The position numbers and the translations under genes are program-made. Below, in pieces: positions 34,806-42,282 of a DNA stretch of 50,827 nt. The number at the start of each line of letters is the position of its first letter. Position 1 is the stretch's first letter. The notes beneath the pieces were generated by a model that ran no database searches, had not been told where the DNA came from, and saw only the letters and a list, made by a program, of their open reading frames with translations. The stretch is from Chlamydiota bacterium (lineage in GTDB: Bacteria > Actinomycetota > Thermoleophilia > Solirubrobacterales > Solirubrobacteraceae): assembly GCA_903970125.1 (NCBI GenBank), contig CAJCHW010000212.1, positions 1 through 50,827 of the forward strand. The letters are read 5' to 3'.

Positions 34806-35156
34806 GTGCACCTGCTACTGGCAACAGTGCCAGCGATCGCCGGCGTGCTGCCCACCTTGTTGTTCGTGGGGATGGTGCTGGCGGGGGTACTGGGTGCCAT
34901 GACCATGATCTCCGGCAACAAGGCCTACGACGAGATCGGCCGGGGAGGGCTCTCGATGCACCAGAGCAGCGGTGGCTCCCAGGAGAGCCTCGACGACGAG
35001 CCAGTGCCCGTCGGGGTCAGTGCTCGCGAGCTTGAGATCCGGCAGATGCTCCAGGCGCGTAACGCCCGCATCGTGCGCCAGGGTGGCGAGCCGCTGGACA
35101 TCGAGGCTGAGCTGAGCAGGCTTACCGGCGCCAGCGGCGCTGTCGATTCTCCGTGA
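34806..35156 (+). CDS. Small membrane-anchored protein of unknown function
   Basis: The 116-residue product has one or two N-terminal hydrophobic segments (LLLATVPAIAGVLPTLLFVG and VLAGVLGAMTM, residues 3-33). A cytoplasmic-looking tail ends in ELEIRQMLQARNARIVRQGG and PLDIEAELSRL, a basic-acidic helix pair that looks conserved. I recognise no named family. The GTG at 34806 is chosen because the hydrophobic start follows at once and TACAAT sits seven bases before it, suggesting a leaderless transcript. The next gene starts 85 bases downstream in the same direction. Confidence 0.65.
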   Translation: MHLLLATVPAIAGVLPTLLFVGMVLAGVLGAMTMISGNKAYDEIGRGGLSMHQSSGGSQESLDDEPVPVGVSARELEIRQMLQARNARIVRQGGEPLDIEAELSRLTGASGAVDSP

Positions 35157-35229
35157 GCGCTCGCGGCTGCTGGAGCGCCCCGCCGACAGCGGCACGACGC
35201 GCGCGCTGTGATGGCGCCAGGCGATGGGG

Positions 35230-35235
35230 TATAAA
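35230..35235 (+). promoter_or_regulatory. Candidate -10-like box abutting the start at 35242
   Basis: TATAAA is followed by six bases and the ATG at 35242. It is the most AT-rich hexamer in the vicinity and repeats the spacing seen before other genes here. Confidence 0.35.
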
Positions 35236-35241
35236 GCGCCA

Positions 35242-35604
35242 ATGCCACGCCATCGCCGCTTTGAGCTCGAGGAGCTCGCCAACCGCCCAGGCACCTATTT
35301 CAACCCCCAGACCGAGGTCCTCATCGTTGTCGACGACGCGCAGGAGCTCGGCCACGAGATTTTCAGCGTGGAGGAGCTTGAGAGCGACGAGTGGGTGCTC
35401 GTTTCGGACACCGCGCCAATCGACGAAAGCGTCCGTGATGAGCTGCTTGAGAGCTTTAAGCTGGCCAACCGTCCCGACACGCCCGAAACCGACGATGGGG
35501 ACGACGTCGAGGATGACGAACTCGACGAGGACGATCTACCGGACGCCGACGAGCTTGCCGAGGCCGACGACCTCGACGACGAAGACGACCTGGATCTCGG
35601 TTAG
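35242..35604 (+). CDS. Small acidic protein of unknown function
   Basis: This 120-residue protein has two parts. The first 75 residues look folded (PRHRRFELEELANRPGTYF, TEVLIVVDDAQELGHEIF, DEWVLVSDTAPIDESVRDEL). The remainder is a run of Asp, Glu, Leu and Ala resembling the acidic tails of chaperone-like or RNA-polymerase-associated factors. I do not recognise the family. The ATG at 35242 follows a TATAAA box by six bases. Glu is mostly GAG, as in ordinary genes here. Neighbours are an unknown membrane protein and a secreted epimerase-like protein, which give no functional hint. Confidence 0.7.
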   Translation: MPRHRRFELEELANRPGTYFNPQTEVLIVVDDAQELGHEIFSVEELESDEWVLVSDTAPIDESVRDELLESFKLANRPDTPETDDGDDVEDDELDEDDLPDADELAEADDLDDEDDLDLG

Positions 35605-35692
35605 GCGCGGCGCGGGCGCAGGCGCCCGCAAGGGCTGCCCCCGCGCGGGGGGCGCAGCCAGGGGGTGGGCCCGCCCCTCCCTTGGCACCGTT

Positions 35693-37372
35693 GTGTGCGC
35701 GACGCTCGCGACGCTGGGCGCCACGCTGCCGGGCTCTGCGCAGGCACAGCGGGCCGCCGGGACCCGCGCACTGCCAGCGGCTACGGCTTCGGCTGCCACC
35801 GCGGCTGCGACCACGACCACGGCGCATCGGCTGAGCGTCGGCGCTGCGCTTAGCGCGCTTGCGCAAAGCGGGAGCATCAGCTCGACCGCGTACACCCAGT
35901 ACAGCGCCGAATACTCTGCCGCGCTGAGTTCGTTGCGCCACCTCTCAGGCACGCGACGGACGGAACTGGATGCGGTACTCGTGAACGTGCAGAAGATCGC
36001 CGCGGCGGGCGAGTTCACCCCGTCGCGCCTGCCGGCACTGTTCTTGACGCTCACCCGCAACCGCCAGTGGTGGACCACGGACTCCCTGCTCGCAGCAGAC
36101 CAGCGCGTGAGCTTCCCGGAAAGCAAGATCGTGTGGGAGCACTACCCGGGCCAGGGCATCGAGATCCAATGGCTCGCGACGTTCGGAGAGGCCAACGGCT
36201 ACTACCTCTCCGGGCACGCCGACTCCGACCTGCGCCAGCTGCTCGCTGAAGTCATCCCGCTGGCGACCGAACGCGCGGGAGGCATCGCGTGGGAGTACCT
36301 CTTTAACTTCGACGGCGGCTCGCCACCGTGGACCTCCGCGCTTTCCCAGGGCACTGCTTTGCAGGTGCTCGCACGCGCCTACTCCCGGTTCAAAGAACCG
36401 ATCTATCTGACCACGGCGCAGCGCGCACTTGGCATCTTCAGAGTGGCGCCGCCCGTGGGCGTGCGGCTTGCCACCAAACAGGGCACCTGGTACCTGCAGT
36501 ACACGTTCGCCCCCAACGACCTCATCCTCAACGGCTTCATTCAGTCGCTCGTGGGGCTGTATGAATTCACAAAGCTCACCGGCGAACCGCTCGGGGCCAA
36601 CCTGTTTGAAGCCGGTGACGCCGAGGCGCGGTCGCAGGTAGCGCACTACAACACCGGCGCCTGGTCGCACTACGACCAGTTCACGGAATCCACGCTCTCC
36701 TACCACGAACTGTTGACCGAATTTCTGGTGCACCTGTGCGAACGCACGGAAAGCGGGCCACCACTGCCGGTCAGAGCCCGCGAATCGACGGAAGCGAGCC
36801 CGTCCACTGGCGGCGCGTCAGGCTCGCAAGCCGGCACGGGGGGCGCCGCGACGGGCGGCTCCACCGGGTCCACCGGGTCCACCGGCTCCACGGGCTCCAC
36901 CGGGTCCACGGGGTCCACGGGCTCCACCGGGTCCACGGGGTCCGGCGACTCCGGTGGCCAGCAGGCAGCGGGCTCCACGGGGGCGCAGGCACCGACTACA
37001 GCCAAAACCCCGATTGCGGGCGACGAGATCTACTGCACCACTGCCAAGGAATTCACGGCCGATTTGCACACCCCGCCGCGTGTGACCGTGTTGACCTCCA
37101 AGCTGCCAACGGCAGCCCGCGGCGGAGTGATGATCTCGCTGTCGAAGGTGTCCACGGTCACGATGACCGTGCGGCATGGCGCGCGGGTGGTGTGGACCAA
37201 CGGCGCCGGGCTGGAAGCGGGCCACCCGCGGCTGCTGTGGATCACGCCGAAGCAACCGGGTACCTACTCGGTGACCGTGACCGCAGTCGACGAGGCAGGC
37301 AACAGAGCCTCGACCTCGCGCAACATCACCGTGGCTGCCACCGCGCCGAAGGGTCAACATCCCGTGCATTGA
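35693..37372 (+). CDS. Secreted D-glucuronyl C5-epimerase-like protein with Ig-like C-terminal domain
   Basis: The central region (about residues 145-345) carries WEHYPGQGIEIQ, FNFDGGSPPWTSALSQG, a hydrophobic NDLILNGFIQSLVGLYEF and HYDQFTESTLSYHELL. These match the C-terminal catalytic domain of D-glucuronyl C5-epimerases, which invert uronic acids in polysaccharides. A (Gly-Ser-Thr)9 linker near residue 388 leads to a beta-rich C-terminal domain ending TYSVTVTAVDEAGNR, of bacterial Ig-like type. The frame is open far upstream. The GTG at 35693 gives a short signal peptide (VCATLATLGATLPGSAQAQ), yet the preceding Arg-rich codons would suit a longer one, so the start is uncertain. Glu is mostly GAA, as in other exported proteins here. 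Confidence 0.75.
   Translation: MCATLATLGATLPGSAQAQRAAGTRALPAATASAATAAATTTTAHRLSVGAALSALAQSGSISSTAYTQYSAEYSAALSSLRHLSGTRRTELDAVLVNVQKIAAAGEFTPSRLPALFLTLTRNRQWWTTDSLLAADQRVSFPESKIVWEHYPGQGIEIQWLATFGEANGYYLSGHADSDLRQLLAEVIPLATERAGGIAWEYLFNFDGGSPPWTSALSQGTALQVLARAYSRFKEPIYLTTAQRALGIFRVAPPVGVRLATKQGTWYLQYTFAPNDLILNGFIQSLVGLYEFTKLTGEPLGANLFEAGDAEARSQVAHYNTGAWSHYDQFTESTLSYHELLTEFLVHLCERTESGPPLPVRARESTEASPSTGGASGSQAGTGGAATGGSTGSTGSTGSTGSTGSTGSTGSTGSTGSGDSGGQQAAGSTGAQAPTTAKTPIAGDEIYCTTAKEFTADLHTPPRVTVLTSKLPTAARGGVMISLSKVSTVTMTVRHGARVVWTNGAGLEAGHPRLLWITPKQPGTYSVTVTAVDEAGNRASTSRNITVAATAPKGQHPVH
36857..36937 (+). repeat. Nine-base tandem repeat encoding a (GST)9 linker
   Basis: Nine consecutive units of GGSTCCACS encode Gly-Ser-Thr repeats between the catalytic and Ig-like domains of the epimerase-like protein. 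The unit keeps the reading frame. It probably acts as a flexible extracellular spacer. Confidence 0.95.
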
Positions 37373-37389
37373 GCGCCGGAGGCGGCGCG

Positions 37390-37395
37390 TACAAT
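37390..37395 (+). promoter_or_regulatory. Candidate -10 box abutting the start at 37402
   Basis: TACAAT is separated by six bases (CGAGAG) from the GTG at 37402. TTGAGC lies 15 bases upstream, a short spacing. This again suggests a leaderless transcript, although GAGAG could be a weak ribosome-binding site. Confidence 0.45.
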
Positions 37396-37401
37396 CGAGA
37401 G

Positions 37402-37989
37402 GTGTCCGCACCACTGGAACGCTTGCGCCAGGCATGGGAGGCGCTTGACGCAAACCAGCGGCTGGCGGCGGTGGCGGCGGTGGCGATGCTGTTGAGCATG
37501 TTCTTGCCGTGGTACAGCCAGACGGCCACAGCTGTGGTCGTGAGCAAGTCCAGGTTGCTCTCCACGAGCGCCACGTTCACCGCCTTTCAGGCGTTCTCTT
37601 GGGTGGAGGCGGCGGTGCTGCTCGTGAGCGCAAGCGTGCTCGCGATGCTCTACGCGCGTGGCCGCAAGCGCCCGTTTCGGCTGCCCGGCAGCGACGGCCT
37701 GATCGTGATGATCGCGGGCGCGTGGACGGCGGTGCTGATCTTCTACCGCATGATCGACAAGCCCGGGGTCCATGGCACGCTACGGATAACGGCAACCGTG
37801 GGCATTGAGTGGGGCATCTTTCTGTCGCTCTTCTGTGCCCTGGCACTGACAGCTGCGGGAGCCCGCATGCGCGAGCAGCGCAGCCCGGGCCCACCGACGA
37901 TGCGCCCGCCCGCGCCACCGGACAGGGGACCGGAGCGCGCCCCGCAGAGCGAGCACGCGACCGTGGCCTACCCGGCGCGGGACAGATGA
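37402..37989 (+). CDS. Small multi-pass membrane protein of unknown function
   Basis: This 195-residue protein has four hydrophobic segments (about residues 22-37, 63-82, 95-113 and 131-152) and a Pro/Arg-rich cytoplasmic-like tail. The first segment ends MFLPWYS, a motif often seen at the outer edge of the first helix in small actinobacterial membrane proteins. I know no function. The GTG at 37402 follows TACAAT by six bases. Its stop overlaps the moxR-like ATG by four bases (ATGA), so it may be an accessory membrane partner of the MoxR/VWA pair. Confidence 0.7.
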   Translation: MSAPLERLRQAWEALDANQRLAAVAAVAMLLSMFLPWYSQTATAVVVSKSRLLSTSATFTAFQAFSWVEAAVLLVSASVLAMLYARGRKRPFRLPGSDGLIVMIAGAWTAVLIFYRMIDKPGVHGTLRITATVGIEWGIFLSLFCALALTAAGARMREQRSPGPPTMRPPAPPDRGPERAPQSEHATVAYPARDR

Positions 37990-39041
37990 ACGCCGCATCG
38001 GCGACAGCGGCGGCGGCAACAGCAGCAGCGGCGGCGGCGGCGGCGGCGGACAGCGTGGAGGCGACGCCGGCTTCGGCGGCCGAGGTCGCCGAGGGGCTGC
38101 GTACGGCCGGCTACCTGCCCGGAGAATCCACGGCGCTCGTGGCGTTCCTGGCCATCCGCATGGGCAAGCCGGTGCTGGTTGAGGGGCCCGCGGGCGTTGG
38201 CAAGACAGAGCTTGCAAAGTCGCTCTCGCGCTACCTCGGGCGCGAGCTGGTGCGCTTGCAGTGCTACGAGGGCTTGGACGAGGCAAAGGCGCTGTATGAG
38301 TGGAACTACCGCAAGCAACTGCTGCGGATCCAGGCGGAGGCGTCGCCTGGGGCCGACGACGGTCCAGCGGGGTTGGGCACCGACCCGGCCTCCGCATCCG
38401 CGCGCGGCGCCCACGGCGATCCCCACGACAGGGGCTGGCAGGAGATCTCCGACGACATCTTTGGCGAGGACTTCCTGCTGGCGCGGCCACTTCTGACGGC
38501 AATTGCCTCCCCCGAGCCCGTGGTCCTGCTGATCGACGAGATCGACAAGACAGACCAGGAGTTCGAGGCGATGCTGCTGGAGGTGCTCTCGGACTTCCAG
38601 ATCTCGATCCCCGAGCTCGGCCCGATCGTCTCGCGAACACACCCCCTGGTGCTTTTGACGTCAAACAACTCGCGTGAGCTCACGGAGGCGCTCAAGCGGC
38701 GCTGTCTGTATCTGTGGCTGGACTACCCCGCGCTTGACCGCGAGCTTGAAATCGTGCGCATGCACGCGCCGGAACTCAACGACACGGTGGCGCGCAAGCT
38801 CGTGGAGATCGTGGGCATGGTGCGCGAGCTTGACCTCAAAAAGCCGCCGTCGATCGCCGAGTCGATCGACTGGGCGCGTACGCTCGTGCTGCTGGGGGCC
38901 ACGGAGATCGATTCAGACGTGCTCGCGAAGACGATGTCGGTGATCATCAAGCACCGCACCGACATGGATGTGGTGGCTGCGCGGGTGGGCGTGAGGCTGG
39001 GCGGCTCAAGCGACGAGCCAGTCCCGCCGGCGACGGGTTAG
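37986..39041 (+). CDS. MoxR-family AAA+ ATPase (CoxD-like)
   Basis: The 351-residue ATPase has Walker [14 protein letters not shown] near residue 67, Walker B VVLLIDEIDKTD, sensor 1 LLTSNNSRELTEALKRR, and the VEIVGMVREL lid. These are features of the MoxR group that remodels or activates enzyme complexes together with VWA proteins. The first 25 residues are an Ala-rich run. A Gly/Ala/Asp insert (about 125-150) lies before FGEDFLLARPLL. Partnering with the next gene, a CoxE-like VWA protein, resembles CoxD/CoxE of CO dehydrogenase maturation. No molybdenum hydroxylase gene is present in the window. Confidence 0.92.
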   Translation: MNAASATAAAATAAAAAAAAADSVEATPASAAEVAEGLRTAGYLPGESTALVAFLAIRMGKPVLVEGPAGVGKTELAKSLSRYLGRELVRLQCYEGLDEAKALYEWNYRKQLLRIQAEASPGADDGPAGLGTDPASASARGAHGDPHDRGWQEISDDIFGEDFLLARPLLTAIASPEPVVLLIDEIDKTDQEFEAMLLEVLSDFQISIPELGPIVSRTHPLVLLTSNNSRELTEALKRRCLYLWLDYPALDRELEIVRMHAPELNDTVARKLVEIVGMVRELDLKKPPSIAESIDWARTLVLLGATEIDSDVLAKTMSVIIKHRTDMDVVAARVGVRLGGSSDEPVPPATG

Positions 39042-39051
39042 GCGACCCACG

Positions 39052-40554
39052 ATGACCGCCGCGGACGGTGGGACCACGGGCCTGCCCGTGCGGCTGCTCG
39101 AACTGGCGTCGGAACTGCGCGCCGAGGGCGTGGCGATCGGCACCGCGGAGCTGCTGGACTCATTTGACGCACTGAAGGAGATCTCCTGGGCCTCTGAGCG
39201 CGACTTCCGCGAGGCGCTCGCGGCAACGCTCGCCAAGAGCCCCGAGGACAGACGCGTCTTTGAGCTCGTGTTCGAGCGCTTCCTGTTCACCGCCACGGAG
39301 CTGGCGGCATTGGCTGAAGGTGGCTCCAAGGATGACTCCGAAGCCATCGATGCCAGCGAGCGCAAAGCTGCGAGCGACACTTCGGCGGGGGCCGACAGCG
39401 AGCGCGATCAGGACTCCCAGCGGCAGTGGCTCGGCGACGAGCTCTCAAGCGACGAGCTCGATGCTCTGCGTGGCGCGATCGCGGCGGCGCTGCAGTCAAG
39501 CGCCACCGGGGGCCCGGGCGCGGAGGGATCCATGCGGGACCTCGCGCGGCTCGCTATCGCCGCGTTCGGCTCCCGCCAGCAGCATTCCGGCGTGGTGGGG
39601 GTCGACGTGCAGCGCATCCGCAGAGCACTGGACCTGCGCACAGCCGACCGCCCGGAGCTCGGCGCGCAGGACCCGCGTCGGCGCGGGGTCCCCCACGCTC
39701 AACTGCGCCGCTTTGAGGCGCTTTTGCGCAGGGAGCTTGAGCGGGCGCTGATCGAGCGCACAGGCCAATTGCCCCGGGCAAGGCCTCTGCGGGAGCTCGA
39801 CCGCGCGCTGCCATCGAGCCCGCTGGCGGACCTCGCAGCGGTGCACCGTGTGGTCGCCCAGATGCGCAGGCGCCTTGCCACCCAAGGCAGCCAGGCACGC
39901 GGTCACGCGCGCCATGCCCAGGTCGACGTGCGCCGCACCATGCGTGCCTCGCTGCAAACCGGTGGGGTGCCAGTGGTGCTCAAGTACCGCCCCAAGCGGC
40001 CGCGGCGCCCGGAGGTCTATGTGCTGTGCGATGTCTCCACATCAGTGACCTCCGCGTCCGTGTTCTTCTTGTCCGTGCTGCACGCACTGCACGACTCCTT
40101 TCGCAAGATGCGCTCGTTCGTGTTCATCGAGCGCGTGGGCGAGGTCACGGACATCTTCGAACGGGAGCGCGACTTCCGGGCACTGAGTGAACGGATCGCC
40201 CAGCAGGCGCCCGTGGCGGACATCTCCGGCTACACCGACTACGGGCGCGTGTGGTCGGAGATGCTCGATCTGGTCGCCGACGACCTGCACCCGCGGGCCA
40301 CGCTAATCGTGCTCGGCGACGCCCGCACCAACGGACGCGATCCACGCTCAGAGGATTTCGCGATGCTCGCAAGCCGTGCGGGGCGCACCTTCTGGCTGAA
40401 CCCCGAGCCACGGCTTTACTGGAACTACGGCGACTCCGTGATGGCCGCATACGAACCGTACTGCCATGCGTTCGAGTGCTGGACCACGTCGCAACTGGAG
40501 GACTTCGTGCGCGCGCTCGCGCGGCCTGGACTGGCGTTAGCATCACGCTCCTGA
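39052..40554 (+). CDS. VWA domain-containing CoxE-like protein
   Basis: This 500-residue protein has a helical N-terminal half. The C-terminal von Willebrand A domain is recognisable by YVLCDVSTSV (MIDAS DxSxS near residue 326), GYTDYGRVW with the conserved Thr, and LIVLGDARTNGRDP. This is the CoxE/YehP-like architecture that pairs with MoxR ATPases in metallo-enzyme maturation or chaperone assemblies. The start lies ten bases after the moxR stop. A polar, Ser/Asp-rich stretch (about residues 85-130) separates the two halves. Confidence 0.92.
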   Translation: MTAADGGTTGLPVRLLELASELRAEGVAIGTAELLDSFDALKEISWASERDFREALAATLAKSPEDRRVFELVFERFLFTATELAALAEGGSKDDSEAIDASERKAASDTSAGADSERDQDSQRQWLGDELSSDELDALRGAIAAALQSSATGGPGAEGSMRDLARLAIAAFGSRQQHSGVVGVDVQRIRRALDLRTADRPELGAQDPRRRGVPHAQLRRFEALLRRELERALIERTGQLPRARPLRELDRALPSSPLADLAAVHRVVAQMRRRLATQGSQARGHARHAQVDVRRTMRASLQTGGVPVVLKYRPKRPRRPEVYVLCDVSTSVTSASVFFLSVLHALHDSFRKMRSFVFIERVGEVTDIFERERDFRALSERIAQQAPVADISGYTDYGRVWSEMLDLVADDLHPRATLIVLGDARTNGRDPRSEDFAMLASRAGRTFWLNPEPRLYWNYGDSVMAAYEPYCHAFECWTTSQLEDFVRALARPGLALASRS

Positions 40555-40643
40555 CGCAAGTCCAGGCAACGAGATGGGCAAGCGCGGCACGTGGACTCGA
40601 CGCGCCGCCACCAATTTCCCGCGGCCAGGATCCGCTCTGGGCG

Positions 40644-41492
40644 GTGGATGTACGCGGGGTGCATCGCACTTACCCAGCCGTTGGTGTCTGGGGTCGCTCG
40701 CGCGGCGGCGGGCAGGGCCGTACACGCGCACGAACGCGGGCGCGGGCGCGGACACGGACACGGACACGGACACGGGCCGAGGCGATAGCTGCGCTCAAAG
40801 GCCTGTCGCTGAAAGTCGCACCGGGCGAGATCGTGGCAGTGGTGGGACCAAGTGGCGCAGGCAAGACGACGCTGCTTGAGCTCGTGTGCGGGATTCAGAG
40901 CCCTGATGTCGGGTCTGTGGCGGCCCAGCCGGCGGTGCTCATGCCCCAGCGCGACCAGTTGTTGCCCTGGTTGTGCGCCGTTGACAACGCCGCGCTCGCG
41001 TTGCGCATTGCGGGCATCGCGCGCGCACAAGCGCGCGCGCAAGCAAGCGCCGCGTTCGCCGAGCTCGGCCTGGAGGGCTTCGAGCGTGCCATGCCCTGGG
41101 AGCTCTCAAGTGGCATGCGCCAGCGGGTCGCTTTCGCGCGCACGCTGCTGGCAGGTAAGCCGGTGCTCTGTCTGGACGAGCCCTTCGGCGCGCTTGACGC
41201 GATCACGCGGGCCGAGGCCCAGCGCTGGCTGGCAGAGGCGCTTTTGCGCGAGCCGCGCACGGTGCTGCTCGTGACCCACGACGTCGAGGAGGCCTTTGTG
41301 CTGGCCGACCGCGTGGCCGTGCTGTGCGCACGACCCGGGTATGTCATTGCCGAGCTCGACGTCAAGCTTGCCCGCCCACGATCGCGTACCGACCCAGAGC
41401 TCGTGGCCCTGCGCGAGCGCGCCCTGGCAGCGCTCGCGACGGGTATGTCTGCGCACGGCGCAAGCGAGGCACCGGCCAGTGCCCGCGACTGA
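40644..41492 (+). CDS. ABC transporter ATP-binding protein (nitrate/taurine type) with an Arg-Thr repeat loop
   Basis: Walker A GPSGAGKTTLLE is near residue 68, the signature ELSSGMRQR near 152, Walker B VLCLDEPFG near 174 and the H-loop VTHDVEEA follows. It is the energising subunit of an importer of the nitrate/sulfonate/thiamine-precursor class. The GTG at 40644 starts VDVRGVHRTYP, the usual first strand. Between this strand and ALKGLSLKVAPGE lies an expanded Arg/Thr/Gly-rich loop of about 35 residues, partly encoded by a six-base repeat. Family members normally have only a short turn there. The permease gene overlaps its 3' end by 14 bases. Confidence 0.9.
   Translation: MDVRGVHRTYPAVGVWGRSRGGGQGRTRARTRARARTRTRTRTRAEAIAALKGLSLKVAPGEIVAVVGPSGAGKTTLLELVCGIQSPDVGSVAAQPAVLMPQRDQLLPWLCAVDNAALALRIAGIARAQARAQASAAFAELGLEGFERAMPWELSSGMRQRVAFARTLLAGKPVLCLDEPFGALDAITRAEAQRWLAEALLREPRTVLLVTHDVEEAFVLADRVAVLCARPGYVIAELDVKLARPRSRTDPELVALRERALAALATGMSAHGASEAPASARD
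40749..40772 (+). repeat. Six-base tandem repeat (CGGACA)4 inside the ABC ATPase gene
   Basis: Four perfect CGGACA units encode Arg-Thr repeats. Together with surrounding degenerate GCGCGGRCGC sequence they build the inserted loop of the ATPase. Six-base units keep the frame. Confidence 0.95.
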
Positions 41493-42282
41493 GCGCGCCG
41501 CGTATGCACTCAAACGGGCGGCACCGCCACTTGCGGTGATAGCGGTGCTTGTGGGCGCCTGGGAGGTGTACGCCGACACGGGCACCACCAACCGTCTCTT
41601 TCTACCCGCCGCGCATTCGGTCGCAGCGGCGCTCTGGAACAACGCGGGCCTGATCGCATCCAACCTGGCCACAACCGCCGAGGAGGTGGGGCTGGGGCTG
41701 GGGCTCGCGCTGGCGATTGGGCTTGTGTGCGCCCTGGTGATCCACCTTGCGCCCCTCGCCCGCCAGGCGTTGTACCCGCTTGCGATCGGCTCCCAGGCGA
41801 TCCCGGTTGCCGTGATCGCGCCGCTGCTGGTGTTCTGGTGGGGATTCGGCCTGCTGCCAAAGCTGTTTGTGATCGTGCTCATCTGCTTTTTCCCCGTGGT
41901 CGTGACGACGGTTGACGGCCTGGCCGCTGTCGACCCCGATCAGCTCAAGCTCTTGGGTACCCTTGGTGCCTCGCGCTGGCAGGCGTTTCGCTTCGCTGAG
42001 CTCCCCGCCGCGTTGCCCGCCGCCCTGAGCGGCGCGCGCATCGCAGTGGCAGTCGGGCTGATCGGCGCGGTGATCGCCGAAATATCGACCGCAGGCACAT
42101 CGTCGGGCCTGGGGCACCTGATTGAGCTGGACTTGAACGACTTGACAGCCGCACAGACACAGGTCGCGTGGGCGGCCACAATCGTGCTCTTCGCATTCGC
42201 GATCGTGTGCTTCTACACGCTGGGACTGGGCGCACGGCGGCTGGCCCCCTGGGCCGATCACTCCAGCAGGGTGCCATCGTGA
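41479..42282 (+). CDS. ABC transporter permease (nitrate/taurine type)
   Basis: This 267-residue protein has six or so membrane segments beginning near residue 15 (APPLAVIAVLVGAW). The cytoplasmic EAA loop LLGTLGASRWQAFRFAELPAAL sits near residue 160, where the ATPase docks. The pattern is that of SsuC/TauC/NrtB permeases. The GTG at 41479 overlaps the ATPase gene by 14 bases, and its TGA shares four bases (GTGA) with the binding-protein start, so the three subunits are translationally coupled. Confidence 0.92.
   Translation: MPATERAAYALKRAAPPLAVIAVLVGAWEVYADTGTTNRLFLPAAHSVAAALWNNAGLIASNLATTAEEVGLGLGLALAIGLVCALVIHLAPLARQALYPLAIGSQAIPVAVIAPLLVFWWGFGLLPKLFVIVLICFFPVVVTTVDGLAAVDPDQLKLLGTLGASRWQAFRFAELPAALPAALSGARIAVAVGLIGAVIAEISTAGTSSGLGHLIELDLNDLTAAQTQVAWAATIVLFAFAIVCFYTLGLGARRLAPWADHSSRVPS

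Noticed and set aside
35153-35692. Upstream extension of the C5-epimerase-like frame
   Set aside because: It overlaps the small acidic protein gene in another frame and encodes Thr/Pro/Arg-rich sequence without motifs.
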